A DNA stretch of 64,000 nt from Sycobia sp. Sy_11 (Eukaryota > Arthropoda > Insecta > Hymenoptera > Epichrysomallidae). Position 1 is the first letter of the stretch. Each line of letters begins with the position of its first letter. Shown here one piece after another: positions 13,901 through 27,158 of this stretch. The notes below the pieces were generated by a model, which saw only the letters and a program-made list of their open reading frames with translations, was not told the DNA's origin and searched no databases. Made by a program: the position numbers and the translations under genes. The stretch covers positions 300,001 to 364,000 of the forward strand of contig JACCIC010000209.1 in assembly GCA_018907035.1 (NCBI GenBank). Direction: 5' to 3'.

Positions 13901-15945
13901 CGGAGCGTATCGATGAAAGCAGCGAGTAGCCCGTGATTCGGATTCATCGACGGCAATGCGTAAGGTCCGATAACAGCTTTACAGTACTGCGGGGAAATAA
14001 AACGTTGGTGCGGATGAAATTCAGTCTTAAATCGGCTATTACATTCGCCTAGATGTATTTAGCGATAATGAGTAAAAGATCGTGGTTGTAATTTTGTTCA
14101 CGTTTGTTTTTTTTCTCCTTCTTCATATATTACATTTCAACGATCGAAGCTCGATTCGATCGGTATGTGCGCGAGAGCCGTGAGTGAGTACATTGTCTTT
14201 TTTTCTTTTTCGATCGCGTACGATTAATCTTTATAGAAATGGTTCGTATCGGGCCACCGTCGAATTACGAAGATAATTGGGAAAAAAAAGGAAACGACTC
14301 CTTTTCAGGCTTTTTTTTTTTTTTTAATCGTATAACCGTTTTTATAGCACTTCGTAAGTTTTGCGACTAATCAGCGTCCTATTACGAGCAGTCGGTGCAG
14401 GGCCAATTTCAGGTCATGCGCATATGCCATAACCGAGTACACGTTGTAATGTACCTATACGTATGAGAAAAATATGACTAGCAAACGTGTAATTAGTAAA
14501 TTATAGAGCTAACCACTTTCACAAATCATAAAACCATTTATATTTTAAATAATCTATTTTTAATATGAAAGAAAAATTTTTCATCTTATTGATTTTATTT
14601 TCAATCAATATTTCATTGATTGGCCTTATATCTATATATAAATAGAAAATTTTTACATGATTTACTTATTAGTACTTTATTAATGTTATCGATTATTTTC
14701 GTTTCATTATGTATTAGAAAATTTTATTCTACAAGATTCTTATCATATGCTATTTTCTTTTAGTAATAATTGGAAGGTAAGTCATTTTATTCTTATGATT
14801 TACAAAACACTGATAATATAGCCACAATAATTAAATTAAATATTTAAATAATTAAATTAAATTATGCGATTCATATTTATTTTAATATTAAAAATTGAGT
14901 TTAATTAAGTTTTATAGTTTTCTAAAGTTCCAATATTAAAAAGAAACTTAAATATTATTAATTTATTATCATTTAAAGATTACTCTTCTTTATATTATTA
15001 TAACAAAACTTTCATTGTAAAAATAATGATTATTAAAAAATTTCAATTACAAAAAATTAATTATGAAAATATCTTTAATAAAATCCAATAAACTATTACA
15101 TATTATTTTCCTTTCGTAACATTACATACAAAGCATTATTACTTTAAGCATCTTACGTTAGAAAATCTTGTATTATATTACTAGGAGTTTTTTTTATTAA
15201 ATCAATAAATTACTGTAATATATCTATGTTATTTTACGTCGCATTTTCACGCGCTTGTAAATAAAGCAGCCTTTATTCTTTATTTGAAATAAACGGAGTA
15301 ATTAACGATTTTTCGATTGGCTACGGCTAGCAAGGCCGTTTAAATTCATTGAAATTGAACTTAACGCACAGCCACCTTCAGTGCATTGCTAATTTCTCAC
15401 CCACGATTTACACAGACGTATTAATTATATTTACTCCGATTACATAAGCAGCGAATTCAGTTAGCCGCTTATTAATCGCGAGAGCCGAGCTATACAAAAC
15501 AATCATTCCGTCTTATCTCCGAGAAGCTGACTTATTCGCTTCCTGCACGCGGGTGAGCGCTCTACTACACATATATATATATATATAGATACGCAAACAC
15601 CCCGTGTATATATGTAATATGTGTATATACACTCGTTGGCAATAAAGTCCCTCCCCCGCTCCGTAACCCGTGGGCAAGTGCCGCGACCTCTCGAGTCCGA
15701 TCCCGCTGCTTTCCCTCGCGTGCGCTCCTAATTATTTCCTTGGACGCAGCTGTGTGCACCCCCCCCCCTGCACCTAACCCTCTCGTCGTCTCGGTGGTTT
15801 TTCTTTCTCCCCAGACAGCACGCGTCTATACGTGTATATATATATATATATACAGATATGCGTGAAATCGCGTGCGCTCCGCACTGCAGGTGGGTACGTG
15901 GGGAGGGGGGGGGCGACGAAAAACGGATTAAGCGTGCGTCCGAGC

Positions 15946-15948
<3 letters not shown>
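13901..15948. other. AT-rich spacer, then CpG-rich edge
   Basis: The most AT-rich part is 14.5-15.25 kb; 14570-14760 has a weak mitochondrial ND5-like look (see findings). A CpG-rich edge starts at about 15.5 kb, with a C10 run at 15759-15768 and a G9 run at 15905-15913. Confidence 0.5.

Positions 15949-15995
<47 letters not shown>
15949..15995. repeat. (TA)n microsatellite
   Basis: About 23 copies. Confidence 0.97.
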
Positions 15996-15998
<3 letters not shown>

Positions 15999-16188
15999 TT
16001 ACGTACGTGTAATTGCCCCGACGATTACTGGAAGGGTAATAAGGCCGGCTTGTATAAGCCGCGTGAAATCTCAATAGAGCTTTTACCGGTAGGTTACTCC
16101 GTGCTGCAAGTCGGGGGGGGGGAGTAGCTGGTAAATTGTTTTAGAAATTGCGGTAGTTATGCACCGAGCGATGCGCTTCAGTTTTTGT

Positions 16189-16191
<3 letters not shown>

Positions 16192-16226
<35 letters not shown>
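16192..16226. repeat. (TA)n microsatellite
   Basis: About 17 copies; a shorter one lies at 16489-16508. Confidence 0.97.
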
Positions 16227-16228
<2 letters not shown>

Positions 16229-17980
16229 TATACATATAATATCCCTGGCAAGAAAATACTGCATAAATATACATAATAAAAACATCTGAATTCTAGTCGG
16301 TTTCCAGGGGTAATGGAATTTGCGTAGCAAGACGAAACAATTAACCCTCTCTTTCGCGGTTTTTGACAGTGTATACTATAAACATAATATGCACGCGTGT
16401 GACTCGTGCGGTTAACGTAATGTGAGCAGGAGATGCGCGGTCGTGGTCGTCAAGCAGTGCAGGGAGATTTCGGTGCACATTGAAAGGCTATATATATATA
16501 TATATATACATGGCAATTACACGTATTTCTGCAAATTTTGCTCTACTTTATCTCGGCTTCTTAAATGACGCTGAATTTTTTCAAATTTTTGATAAGTCGA
16601 CTGTGTACACATGAACCGATTTCATGTTGGTCCAAAAGACAATTTTTTAAAAAAAAATTTCTATTTCAACTTTCAACGATCTACCTCGTTTCTAGAATTT
16701 TTTGTTGTTGACAAATTACCCAGTTATTTCCAGTAAGAAACTTTTTTATTGTTTTGAGACTAAATAGTACATTTTCTAGCGGGTACGAAAAAGCTTTATT
16801 TATTTCTTATAACGAAGGTTCCTAAAACAAACTTTTCGTACTAGCTAAGGACTATATTTTTCCTCATAAGAGCCGGAACGAAGCGGCGAAGGTGTGATTG
16901 ATAGGTTAGAATGAGGAAAAATGTCTTTTTTTGGCCTCTAACCATACAAAACCTGTTCCAATAATATAATGTCTAAGACATTTTTAAGTTGAGCCATTAA
17001 AAATTTTATTGCGTTATACGTCCAAACGATTTCTCAAAATCGCAGAAACTACAAATTTTTAATTTTAATTGCCTTTCATAGATTCGACGCAATTCGTTAC
17101 CTTAACGTTTTTTGTTTCAGCCGAGCTTATTTTTCTTTTTCAGTGGTTCTTATTGACTTCTTGCTGAAAAGACACTTGTATCGTTTGTTTTCGAATAATA
17201 ATAATATTCTTTCGGTGCCTATTCTGTTTTTTTTCTTCTTCTAAAGCAACCAACTTAAGCGAATTTTGAAAATAAAAAAAAATGAACCCCCTGAATTACG
17301 TATGAATTTCGAAAGAAGGAAGGAATTAAAAAAAGGTACGAGTTGCCATTTAATAAAAATTTTATTGAAAATAACGCCGTAAAGTTCAGAATACTTTATT
17401 CAAAAATCCCTCATTTAGTGCCTATACTTACATCAATACTTAGTCTCCCATGAAAATTTCATATTCGTCGAATGTACCGATGATGAATTTCTGATTCTTA
17501 CAAGATTTTCTGTAAGATTCTATGTAATTTTCTCCGAAAGATGGCAAAAAGGGGATTAAAAATAACGATAGAAAAATTATTAAAAAGACAAAAAGGGAAA
17601 AAGAACAAATAAAAAAACTCTTAAAGATCACAACGAGGAGTTCTTTTCGAACAGTCTATGAAATTTACTAAAACTGATGTATTGCTAGTTTTTTTTTTAC
17701 CTTTTTGTGTCGTAAAAAGATTTTCAATACTTTCACGTATGGAAATAGGACTTAAAAAAATTTAGAAAAAATTTAAGTTTTCTAAAGGTATTGAGACTTT
17801 TCATTGTCTCTTCCGGTTAAGCTAGACTATATAGTATACAATGGAAGAAACAACCACCGACAGATAGACGTACAAAAGTGCGTTACGTCAGTTGGTCACA
17901 GACGTCCCGGTGCAGTACTCCATGAACGCATTCAATGCCGCAAAGCTCCAGGACGGTCGCGGGCCGCTACTTTCTTCGCT

Positions 17981-17982
<2 letters not shown>
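16227..17982. other. AT-rich spacer
   Basis: Homopolymer-rich; holds the inverted repeat at 16856-16922. No gene seen. Confidence 0.55.
16856..16922. repeat. 12-bp inverted repeat, 43-nt loop
   Basis: ATTTTTCCTCAT at 16856-16867 and ATGAGGAAAAAT at 16911-16922. Exact arms flank a CpG-containing loop inside an AT-rich spacer. Confidence 0.6.

Positions 17983-18018
<36 letters not shown>
17983..18018. repeat. (TA)n microsatellite
   Basis: About 18 copies; another tract lies at 18210-18240. Confidence 0.97.
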
Positions 18019-18019
<1 letters not shown>

Positions 18020-18209
18020 GTGCGCGCGGTAAATATACAAGCGCGACGCGCGCGCGCTGTGTATACATATGCCGCGTTTCCTATAATATATAGAAAATCG
18101 CGAACGTGCGAGCGCGCGCGCGCGCACGCCCCAGAAATTTATGGTCGATTCGTGAATCAATGTACGAAAACCCCAGATAAATTATTCCGTATAATACGCA
18201 AAGTTCCGC

Positions 18210-18240
<31 letters not shown>

Positions 18241-18296
18241 CGCTTATCTGTGCGCGTCGATAACAGATTCAGCAAACTTTCGTTGAGCGCAAAATG

Positions 18297-18331
18297 TTTA
18301 ATATATCTATATATACATACACACACTCGCG

Positions 18332-18371
<40 letters not shown>
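18297..18371. repeat. compound TA / CA / CG / CA tract
   Basis: TA, then CA, then (CG)n, then (CA)n of about 16 copies. Confidence 0.95.
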
Positions 18372-18373
<2 letters not shown>

Positions 18374-18390
18374 CCCGCAGATAGCGGGAC
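18372..18390. repeat. short hairpin followed by T-run
   Basis: GTCCCGC, loop AGATA, GCGGGAC, then GTTTTTA. Seven pairs, directly after a CA tract. It resembles a bacterial terminator in form only; no function is inferred. Confidence 0.55.
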
Positions 18391-18447
18391 GTTTTTAATC
18401 CCGTGCCTTATGGTTATTTTATGAGGAGAAGACTGTAATTTAAGGCA

Positions 18448-18462
18448 CACGTGTTGCACGTG
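18448..18462. promoter_or_regulatory. two CACGTG E-boxes 3 bp apart
   Basis: CACGTG at 18448-18453 and again at 18457-18462, separated by TTG. CACGTG is the canonical site for bHLH factors such as Clock/Cycle, Myc/Max and USF. No adjacent gene is known, so activity is not established. Confidence 0.35.
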
Positions 18463-18494
18463 CCGCGGAATGATCGCGTCGGCGCGACTATCGA

Positions 18495-18496
<2 letters not shown>

Positions 18497-18541
<45 letters not shown>
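18497..18541. repeat. (TA)n microsatellite
   Basis: About 22 copies. Confidence 0.97.
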
Positions 18542-18542
<1 letters not shown>

Positions 18543-19720
18543 CAGGCGCGTACGATAATTTGCGCCGATTCGCAAAACCTGATGTGGCATTTACGGCGGT
18601 ATTAAACTATATATATTTGCACATAGTTTTACACGCATTATAACTTTATATGCTGAAGCACACAGTGCGCTCATTTCAATAATCCTCACATAATGATGCT
18701 TAATCGTTTAATTTTATCGATTGGATTATGTATTAATATTCGATTAAATGTAAGATTTTATACCGGGTGTGCTTCGTGTTTTAACTTTTTTAAATGCATC
18801 GTGATTTTCCCGTTTGAGATTTAGGCCCTGATTTTGGCGAAGCCAAAAAAAAAAGCCGTGCCGACGAAGTGACGAAAATGTGATCCATTTGAAATATTAA
18901 AACATGCACATTGTAAGTTACTGAAAATATATAATTATTAAATAAAAGGTTTGAAGAATTTGTTACTTTAAAATAAAGTGTTGAAACTTTTATAACCATG
19001 AATTATAAATTAAAATTTCATAAATTTTCTCTTTCGAATTCATGCAAAGTAGACGTGAATAAAGAGCATGGTTTAGTAAAATTTTTAATAATTTAATACC
19101 TAAATGTAATGTTATTTAAAACAGAGGATGATATTTGCTCGATCGGTAAAAATTCAGTTCAGCACCCCCTTACATTCTTCATTCTAACGCAGCTCAAGTA
19201 AATTTGAGAAGTTTCTATCTGTTTTGAAATTCCTAAAAAATTCATGAAAATGGACACATTGTCGGATATAAATATATAAGATAATCCATTATCAGTAAGG
19301 TATTAATTGTTGCTTCAAGTCGCTCTATCAGACATAGGAAATTTTATGGCAAACGGACAGACTGTATTGATTTATGTGGTCTCTTACCGTAAAAAACAAT
19401 AGGCTATGAAAAGTTCGACGAAAGTACGAAAATTTTTTATCGCAAATCGAAGCTTTTAAGAATATTTCAAGATTTCGCTCAATATTAATCATTAAATGTA
19501 CGGGTAGAGGGAAAATACGAATAAACAAAATAAATTTCTGGTGTACTGACAACGTTTGGCAGCATTATCCTACAAAAACTGCGGCGCATTATCAACTACG
19601 CGTAGGCGTCGTGCATATTATTATATATATATGAGAAGCCGAGGAAGCCGTACGTATTGTTCTCCCGTATCAACTGATAACAAAAAAAGGACTTTGGGGC
19701 CAATTGTTGTCTGTTGGCAC
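18542..19720. other. AT-rich spacer
   Basis: Nothing recognised; a 74-residue minus frame at 19328-19552 has no other support. Confidence 0.55.
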
Positions 19721-20620
19721 ACTCGGTATATATATATATATATATATACAGACCCACTCCGATAGCACCTCCTTCATCAAAAAACTCACACACACACACA
19801 CACCTCGCGCGGCGATCGCGCCCCGATCAACAGCGGCGCCGGCGCCATAAATTCACGCGACAATATGTATATATTTATATACGTTATACGGGAGCACCCG
19901 GGACTGCGCCGTCACCGAGGGCGCCGCGCCATATATTGCGAAAGTTCCTCCCGCGCATCGACGTGTCCCTCGAGCCCCCCCCCCCCATACCCGAGCCCAC
20001 GTTCGCGCGCTCCCCGGGAAATTCCCGAGGGCCCCGTCGAAATTTTGCGAGCCGGCCCGCCGCGTACCGTCGGCCACGGTACCGAGCATCCAACGGGCGT
20101 TCCTCGGTAACTCGTAAACCAGGCGCGGACGCGGCAAGCTCCGAGCGAGGGTGTCCTCGTAGCTGGACCGCGGCTAGAACGCGCGCGCGTTTACGCGTGT
20201 GCGTGAGTGCGCGCGCGTCTATGTGTTTCGTAGAGATGGGCGCGACGCGGATCCGAAAAAGCGAGCGCCCGCGCGCGAGGAGGGGCCCACTCGTCTCAAT
20301 GGGCCATTGTTGAAGGCGCGCCGTATGTACATAGAGCCTATTGATTTATCGTCGAGCGCCGAGACAGAGAGAGAGAGAGAGAGAGAGAGGTTTGTTTCCT
20401 CAGGTTTCCGATTTTTTCCTTTTGGATCGCGTATACGGTATATATATAGTAGTCGGGGAGGTCGACGACCCGAGGCGCAGCGCGCAGATGCCATCGAGAT
20501 CGCGTGCTGATTTTTCGAAGGGATTTGAATTTCTTGGATTGGTTTGAATTCGTGCGCGAGAGTGCGTCGCCACGAGACGAGGGATAAAAAACGACAAAGG
20601 ACAATTAAGCCAAGTTCTTG
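19721..20620. other. CpG-rich block
   Basis: C12 run at 19975-19986; Sox-like inverted pair at 20298; GA tract at 20366-20389. Confidence 0.55.
20298..20310. promoter_or_regulatory. back-to-back Sox-type core motifs
   Basis: CAATGG-G-CCATTG followed by T, that is, two cores of the HMG-box site (ACAATGG / CCATTGT) in inverted order in a CpG-rich block. Single copies of CCATTGT are expected by chance at about this density. Confidence 0.2.
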
Positions 20621-22337
20621 ACCAGGTTCTCTTAAAATAATAGTAGTTAATACAATGTATATGTTTGTTATGGGCAAGTTCCGTATCTACACAAATAAAT
20701 TTAGTTTCAGAATATGTTATACAATTGTATGTGATTCTATATGTAGTCATTTATATATGGATCAACCGCTTACGTATAACATTAATGAAGTTCTGTTCTT
20801 TGTTCATCTCGCTGTTAAGAATGTACTCAAGGACTCATATTATACATTACTGCTTATTATCATTAATTGAATAAAGGTATAATAATGGAATAGGTATTTA
20901 TTTAACTGGTACTTGTAATTAGATAGTGATACTTAATTATTTAATTATATAAGGAATCACAAAATCATTGAAATAGGAAAAGAATCAATAAGACGATTCA
21001 TCGCGCGATATTATTTTTTCCAATAGAATATAACACAGGTCGACAAAATCTTAACAAAGCTCAGATCCAGAGACCGGACAATGCTCGCAACTGAAAAATA
21101 CCGATGCGCTATAATTGGAAATCGAGCTCGGAATATCTATTACGGCGTCAGGGTTTTTAAAAATATCTGAAACTAAATATCTGAAAAGCACATTATTTTT
21201 CTTACCGGTCATATCGCGAGTGCATTTTGTTTTTTTGCAATACCGATCCGAGCGTCTCCGTTAAATGGACGACTAATTCTATATTGCGAGTCGGTCGGAT
21301 ACCGTAACGAAATAAAAGATAATCGACTAATAAACCGAAGTGTAACTAAACACGCAAACTCGAAACTATAAATCCTGTCCTATTATCGTAATACGGATCA
21401 ATTTCGTCTCACTTATTATGGTACCAGAACGTACTCCGTATTTTACTATTCCTCTAATTCTGGCATTCCACTGGATGCATACCGTACAATGTGTGCGAAG
21501 AGCAACTATTGCATTTTAAACAATACATGCAGATGTTTTACATACGATGACCAAGTTCTTTCACGACAGCACTTGAGTGAAACAGTAGGAGAAAACCATG
21601 CCTTAGGTTGGATATTTTGAAAATCCGTATGCATATAAATGCAATTCTGAGCTGGGGGTTTCACGTTTATCATATGTGCTTTTCAAATTGATCGACCTGC
21701 GCAAGTCGAAGGCCCAAGCCAGTCAATAATTTTTCTCGCAATTTATCCAGTAAGAAGCTGGTCCATCAGTAAATAAAGCCCGGTAAATAATTTGATAAAG
21801 CGTCGTGGTCCAGATCGTTTTTTTTAAAACGATTTTACGTTTTCCGGAAAAGTTCTACTACTCCCCATAAAACTTTCATAATATACGTTCGAATGCGCGA
21901 AAAACATCGTTTTCAATAAAATTTAACGACAGTTCGTTCAAAAATCGATCTTTTATGTCCCAGGCCACGAACAATCTCAACTTTCGAAAGTTTTGCAACG
22001 ATTATCTTTGTAAATTTATTTAACTGTATTCAAATCAACTTTCTACAGATCTATAATGATAGCAGCCTCCATAAAAACGATTAGGCACTATATTGTGTAC
22101 AGCATTCAGAAATCTTGGTCAACCTGCCGAGAACAGGTCTGGTCAATCGAGCCGCGCGGATCGACGAATCACGCGTCTCTCTCTCTCTCTCCCTCTATAT
22201 ACATATACATAGTTAAACAAGGAGCGAAACAAAGTGGGCGCATCATAATGGATTGCACTTGTAGGTGAATATATGCATCTACTGGGGCTCCCTTTGCGTT
22301 GCCAATTATAGCGAGCAAGCTCGTTCTACTGGAGCAC
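20621..22337. other. mixed AT-rich spacer
   Basis: Balanced to AT-rich, low in simple repeats. No gene recognised. Confidence 0.5.
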
Positions 22338-22364
22338 ATATATATATATATATATATATATATA
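22338..22364. repeat. (TA)n microsatellite
   Basis: About 13 copies; a GA tract lies at 22462-22486. Confidence 0.95.
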
Positions 22365-23144
22365 GATATAGTGGGCTTTATTGGCCGCCCGGCTCGCCGA
22401 GTTTAATGGGGGCTACCCCTGCGGGCAGCCCGTGGCTGATTCATGCGACGCGCGCGACGAAAGAGAGAGAGAGAGAGAGAGAGAGACAGAGGGGGAAGGG
22501 AGGTAGGGTATAAAGAAGGAGAGCCGCGCGCGATCGCACTTGGAATATCGGAATTCCCGATGCTTATCGCTATCGTACGCCCGAGCAGCCCAGTCCGCGG
22601 GCGTGTTTTTGCGCGTATTTATGCGCTCTTACAAGGGAAACTCGTCGTTTTTGATGGTCCTGAGCGATCTGAAAGAAGTGGGGATGGCGGGCGGGGGGGG
22701 GGAGTTTAGTTGACAAAAAAAGAATCGCCGTATTACTTATACATTTATATATCAACCCCCCCACCCGCCCCATTCGGATGGCTAAATACACGATACTGTA
22801 CCTGTCAGGCGGAGAGAATTTAGCCTCGTCCGCCAAGCTCGCCTGAATGTAGTCGTTAATGAAGCCCTGTGAGAGAGCAAAAACGACTGACCCCGTTCAT
22901 CGGCTCGCTGCGGCGCGGATCGCGCGAAATACTCGACGCTCGTGAGTTTCAGTAACGATCCGATGCGCGCGATCAGTCGACCCCCCGCGCGAGGATGGAT
23001 CGGTTTTATTGTCGTGTACACGCTTATGGCGGTTTTAAGGCGATTCCGTCGAGCAGTACAGACACAGTCGGTATCAGTCCGGAAAATCTGGACGGGTTCA
23101 AGTAAAAATTGCAACAGTGCCGGGTGATTTGATAACAGTCTTAA

Positions 23145-23145
<1 letters not shown>
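22365..23145. other. CpG-rich block
   Basis: G10 run at 22693-22702. No gene seen. Confidence 0.55.

Positions 23146-23180
<35 letters not shown>
23146..23180. repeat. A35 homopolymer
   Basis: Thirty-five A in a row at the edge of a CpG-rich block. It could be a retroposon tail, but no flanking duplication was found. Confidence 0.95.
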
Positions 23181-23181
<1 letters not shown>

Positions 23182-24054
23182 GAGTACGATTGCTTAAGCA
23201 AATGTTCGAAGCTTAATGGCAAAATTTCAAATATTTACTCGTGACATTTTCTGGGAGTATGATAATTGTTTTGATCTCCTGATCTGCGATCAATTGGTCA
23301 CTCGCAACGAATAAGTGAAAGTCTTAGATATTTAGTAAGTCGGCTCTATTTCAACACTCAATAAATGCATAAACAATCATTTATTTGCTTCACTCCTACG
23401 CGCTTATTAAATAAGTCAATGTTCCTTAGTACTTTTACCATTATAATTTTTAGCTATAAGCATTGGTATATTTTCAACAATCCACCAATGTAAACTATCA
23501 GATAAAGAAATATAGTGTCTTATCGTCCCTGAAGGAATTTTAGCCTTCTCAAAGTAGCGTAAGCTAACATTGAACAGATGCTTCTTTGATTATCTCGACT
23601 TTAGAGAGGCGCATTAACTAGAAAGCCCTTTCCCTTGCAGTATGGCGATCGATTCATCCATGTATCTTCGACTAAGTTAAAGTCGCCCCGCAGTCAGGAT
23701 TTCGGCCGTGTATGCCAACCGTTTTATCGGTACGTACGACGACGGAAACGTTATAGCAACGCACCGTCGATAAATCCAGCCCTCTCTGCAATAACGAAAC
23801 AGCGAGCGATCGAGCAGTCGCGCGTTCGCAAATCGATTGTCAATCCGACGAATTAATCCAGCGAGGACTAAATTATTTCTGAATCGCTCGTTTCGCACCG
23901 CCCGGTCTCGCGTATTATAAATACAGGGGACGCGGGGTCGGCCCGCGCGGCACTCTGCTCCCAATCTCAGCCGTGGACCGATAATACTAATATATATATA
24001 TATATGTATACATGTGAACAAGCACGACGATTAGCAAATCAAGCAAAAGGAGAG

Positions 24055-24056
<2 letters not shown>
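23181..24056. other. AT-rich spacer, then CpG-rich edge
   Basis: CCCTTGCAG at about 23632-23640 looks like an acceptor before a 73-residue frame, but nothing else supports an exon. Confidence 0.5.

Positions 24057-24087
<31 letters not shown>
24057..24087. repeat. (GA)n microsatellite
   Basis: About 15 copies; partner CT tract at 24403. Confidence 0.97.
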
Positions 24088-24092
<5 letters not shown>

Positions 24093-24399
24093 AGAGAGAT
24101 AAGCGCTCGGCGCAAAATTGCTCACTCGCTGCCGCCCGTGATCTATATATTAACAATTTAGCTCGGGTCGAGAAGAGGGCGGCGGCGCGCCAGGAGGGGG
24201 AGTGGGGTGCGTGCGCGCGCGCGCAGCTCTCTCGCGATTTTTCCCGGGGCTTCCGATCGCGCGCGGATAGATCGCCGCGGCGGATAACGGGCGCGCGCTT
24301 GCCGCTGAATGGCCCATTGTGCAAATCGGCGGGCTTTTTTCGTTAATCAATCGCCGCTCCGCCCCGCCCGACGAATAAATTAAGCCGAGCTCCTGCGCG

Positions 24400-24402
<3 letters not shown>

Positions 24403-24437
<35 letters not shown>
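24403..24437. repeat. (CT)n microsatellite
   Basis: About 17 copies. Confidence 0.97.
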
Positions 24438-24445
<8 letters not shown>

Positions 24446-27158
24446 TTCTCTCTCGCCCTCCCCTCTCCCCGCCTCTTTCTCTCTTCTCAATCGCAGCGCG
24501 GCGCTTATAATCACGTGTCGTAATTTCCATTGTGCGTGCGCGCGGGGGGGGGAGGGGGGCAGGGAGCATGTTTACGTAAGCCCGGCTCGCACTCGCGCGC
24601 GTTCTCGATCGTCGCCAGTGTACGTGGCATTGGCCCGACGACTAGGGCGACGACAACGAGGACGTGATCCGGGCGGCGGGGAGAAGTCACCGTCTGCACC
24701 CCTCCCGTGCGCGCGCGCGAGAACGGAGGGTGGGAAAGTCTGCCGAGGCGCCTGTACGCGAGGCGCGCGGGGTCACGGCTTCGATATGCATATATTATGT
24801 ATAGGTGCGCGCTTCGATAGGTCGCCCCGTTTATCTCTGATGGTTGTTGCACGCGTGCACTTTTTTTTTTTTTTTTTATCGACGACGTCGTATGCATCGG
24901 TTTGGTAATGGTGCAGGGAGTATTCCAGGCGAAGCGTGGCGCTAAAATGTTTACAATTGTAAAATAATCACAAGTATCAACAAGAATTACAGCAAAAGTT
25001 CTGTCTTATAATCATCGTATGTAAATATTACATTATTACAAAATTTCGATTTCTGTTCCTCGAAATGTTCGTCAACGTTTCAAACACAGAAGTTTTAAAT
25101 TAAAATGTAAAAACGTTGTCATTTCTACACCTATATTACTATCAATATTTATCATTTTATTTAATTTTTTTTATGGAATCAAGATGCATTGCGTGTCAGT
25201 AATGTGTCCTAAGAAACTTAAATACATTATGGGACTGAAAATTTTGTTCATGTTCATGAAACTTTTTTCGATATCTTTAGGCCACGCTCAGTCAGAAATT
25301 ATTAATAACTTTCATTCAGAATAAAGAATCAAAAGAGTCATTTTAGCGATTATAATTACTCAAACATACTTTATACATATATACGTTTCTAATCACCCTT
25401 TCCTTCAACCATATTATTAACAACGAGTTCAGATTAAAATTCTGTCGCATGAAAAATTCACAATGACAAACTATAGGACGATATAATTTATCGTTTATCA
25501 ATTGGCCCTTCATCTCAAATTAACTATAACCCATCAAAACGAAGCTGCTTCGAAGCTTTTTTTCACTTACCCATTGAATTGTGAAATTTGCATTGCGCCC
25601 GCGTGCGCGCGAGATCTGGAAATTGTCAGGAGCCGCTTCGCGCTTTAATCGGGCGAGCACCGAAGCGCGTCAGCTTTACGACCTCTCGATTACTATAAAG
25701 TTCACCGATTTGATTTAAATTCATACGTAATGCTCCCTACACGTATATAACGTATATATATACATATAGTACCAAGCGAGATAAAGCCGCCGGAGGAGGG
25801 AATAATATTTGGGCCGGGGCGCGAGTCCGCGATCGATCGGGTCGATCGATAAAATCCCCCCCACCCCCACCCTCATCACCTCGCCGCGCCCGCGCGAGAA
25901 GCTAAGTTCACTGTGCGCGCGCACGGTCGCGTGTTCGCGCGCGTCGCTTGCATATGCTTTGCATGATAAATAGAAGTAATTGGTTTCGCTAATGACAAGG
26001 TGGCGGTGCCGCTTGCGCAACCGCGGCCCCCGGCAGCTTTTTCCTTTTAATTCGCCGTCGCGTCGCGCAGCCGTTTTCGCGGGAGGGATGATATAGAGAC
26101 TCGGCGGCGTCGCTTGGGACGACGAGTCTCGTGTCTCGGTAGCTATGAGGAAAAAAAAAAAATAAAAATAAAAATAATACCTCGTTTACGTACGGGAAAA
26201 ATATTCGCGACGTCGTCGAGCGATCGCGAGCGATTATTTCGAATGATTTCCAAACGGTTCGACAACGAGGTTCGAATAATTCCGCGGAGCGGGGCGAACT
26301 ACCAACGAAGTTTATAAAGACGTTTAAAGGACTTTATTTGATATATATATATATACGTGCGCATTTCAGGTGAATTTCATTATAAACTCGTAGGTTTTAT
26401 CTCTTCGAGCCGTTAAACGTACGCCTAATTCACATGGAAATTCTCTCGAAGTGAGATGCATTGATCGTCCTGAAAATCATCCCGTGAAGTAGATTCCTTC
26501 GCTATAAAGTGTAAAAATTATAGGTTTTTCTTTTGACCTCGATACAGGGATAATTTATAAAAGACTTCGATTATCGAGTTATCCGGCATTTTAAGCCTCC
26601 ACTCGAGGGGGGGGGTGATACGCAAAAGCCACGTCCCTCCGGTAGTCCTTTCAGACGAGCACGAGGCGTGGGGGGGGGGTGAGGAGGTGCGACACTCTAT
26701 TTACATCGGAGCACTGGGCTTACAGAACTTAGATTACGAACGCTCGTTTCGGGCATCTCCCTAGCGCACGGCTTAAAGAACCACCTAGTTTTCATCGTTC
26801 ATACGAACGTATACACGTACAGATTGTGCATTTATACAACTAGATACTCTCGCCCTCGCCGCCCTGTCGTAACAGCCGGGCCGTGCGCGAGGAAGTGATT
26901 GTTCGTACGTGGCGGGGCGAGCGATGACTGGCGAGGGGGGAGGGGACGAAACGAAAACAGCCGCGCGCGCGCGCGCGCGCGAATGGTTACATATACACGA
27001 GTGCGCGCTCTTTTGACTGATATTACAGCCGCGGGGCAGAATTGATTTTTCCGAAACGCGTGGGCGGCGAACGGGGGGAGGTAGGCTGGGCGAGGGGAGG
27101 GTTTCGCGCTCTCGCGTGGCCCAGATAAGTTCAGTCGGTCGGCGGGTGCAACCAGATA

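Noticed and set aside
18372..18397. Rho-independent-type terminator
   Set aside because: Hairpin plus T-run resembles one, but the DNA is eukaryotic and no transcript ends here.
23635..23856. Exon starting after CCCTTGCAG
   Set aside because: A plausible acceptor but no partner exon or recognisable peptide; a GTACGT donor inside would leave only about 90 nt.
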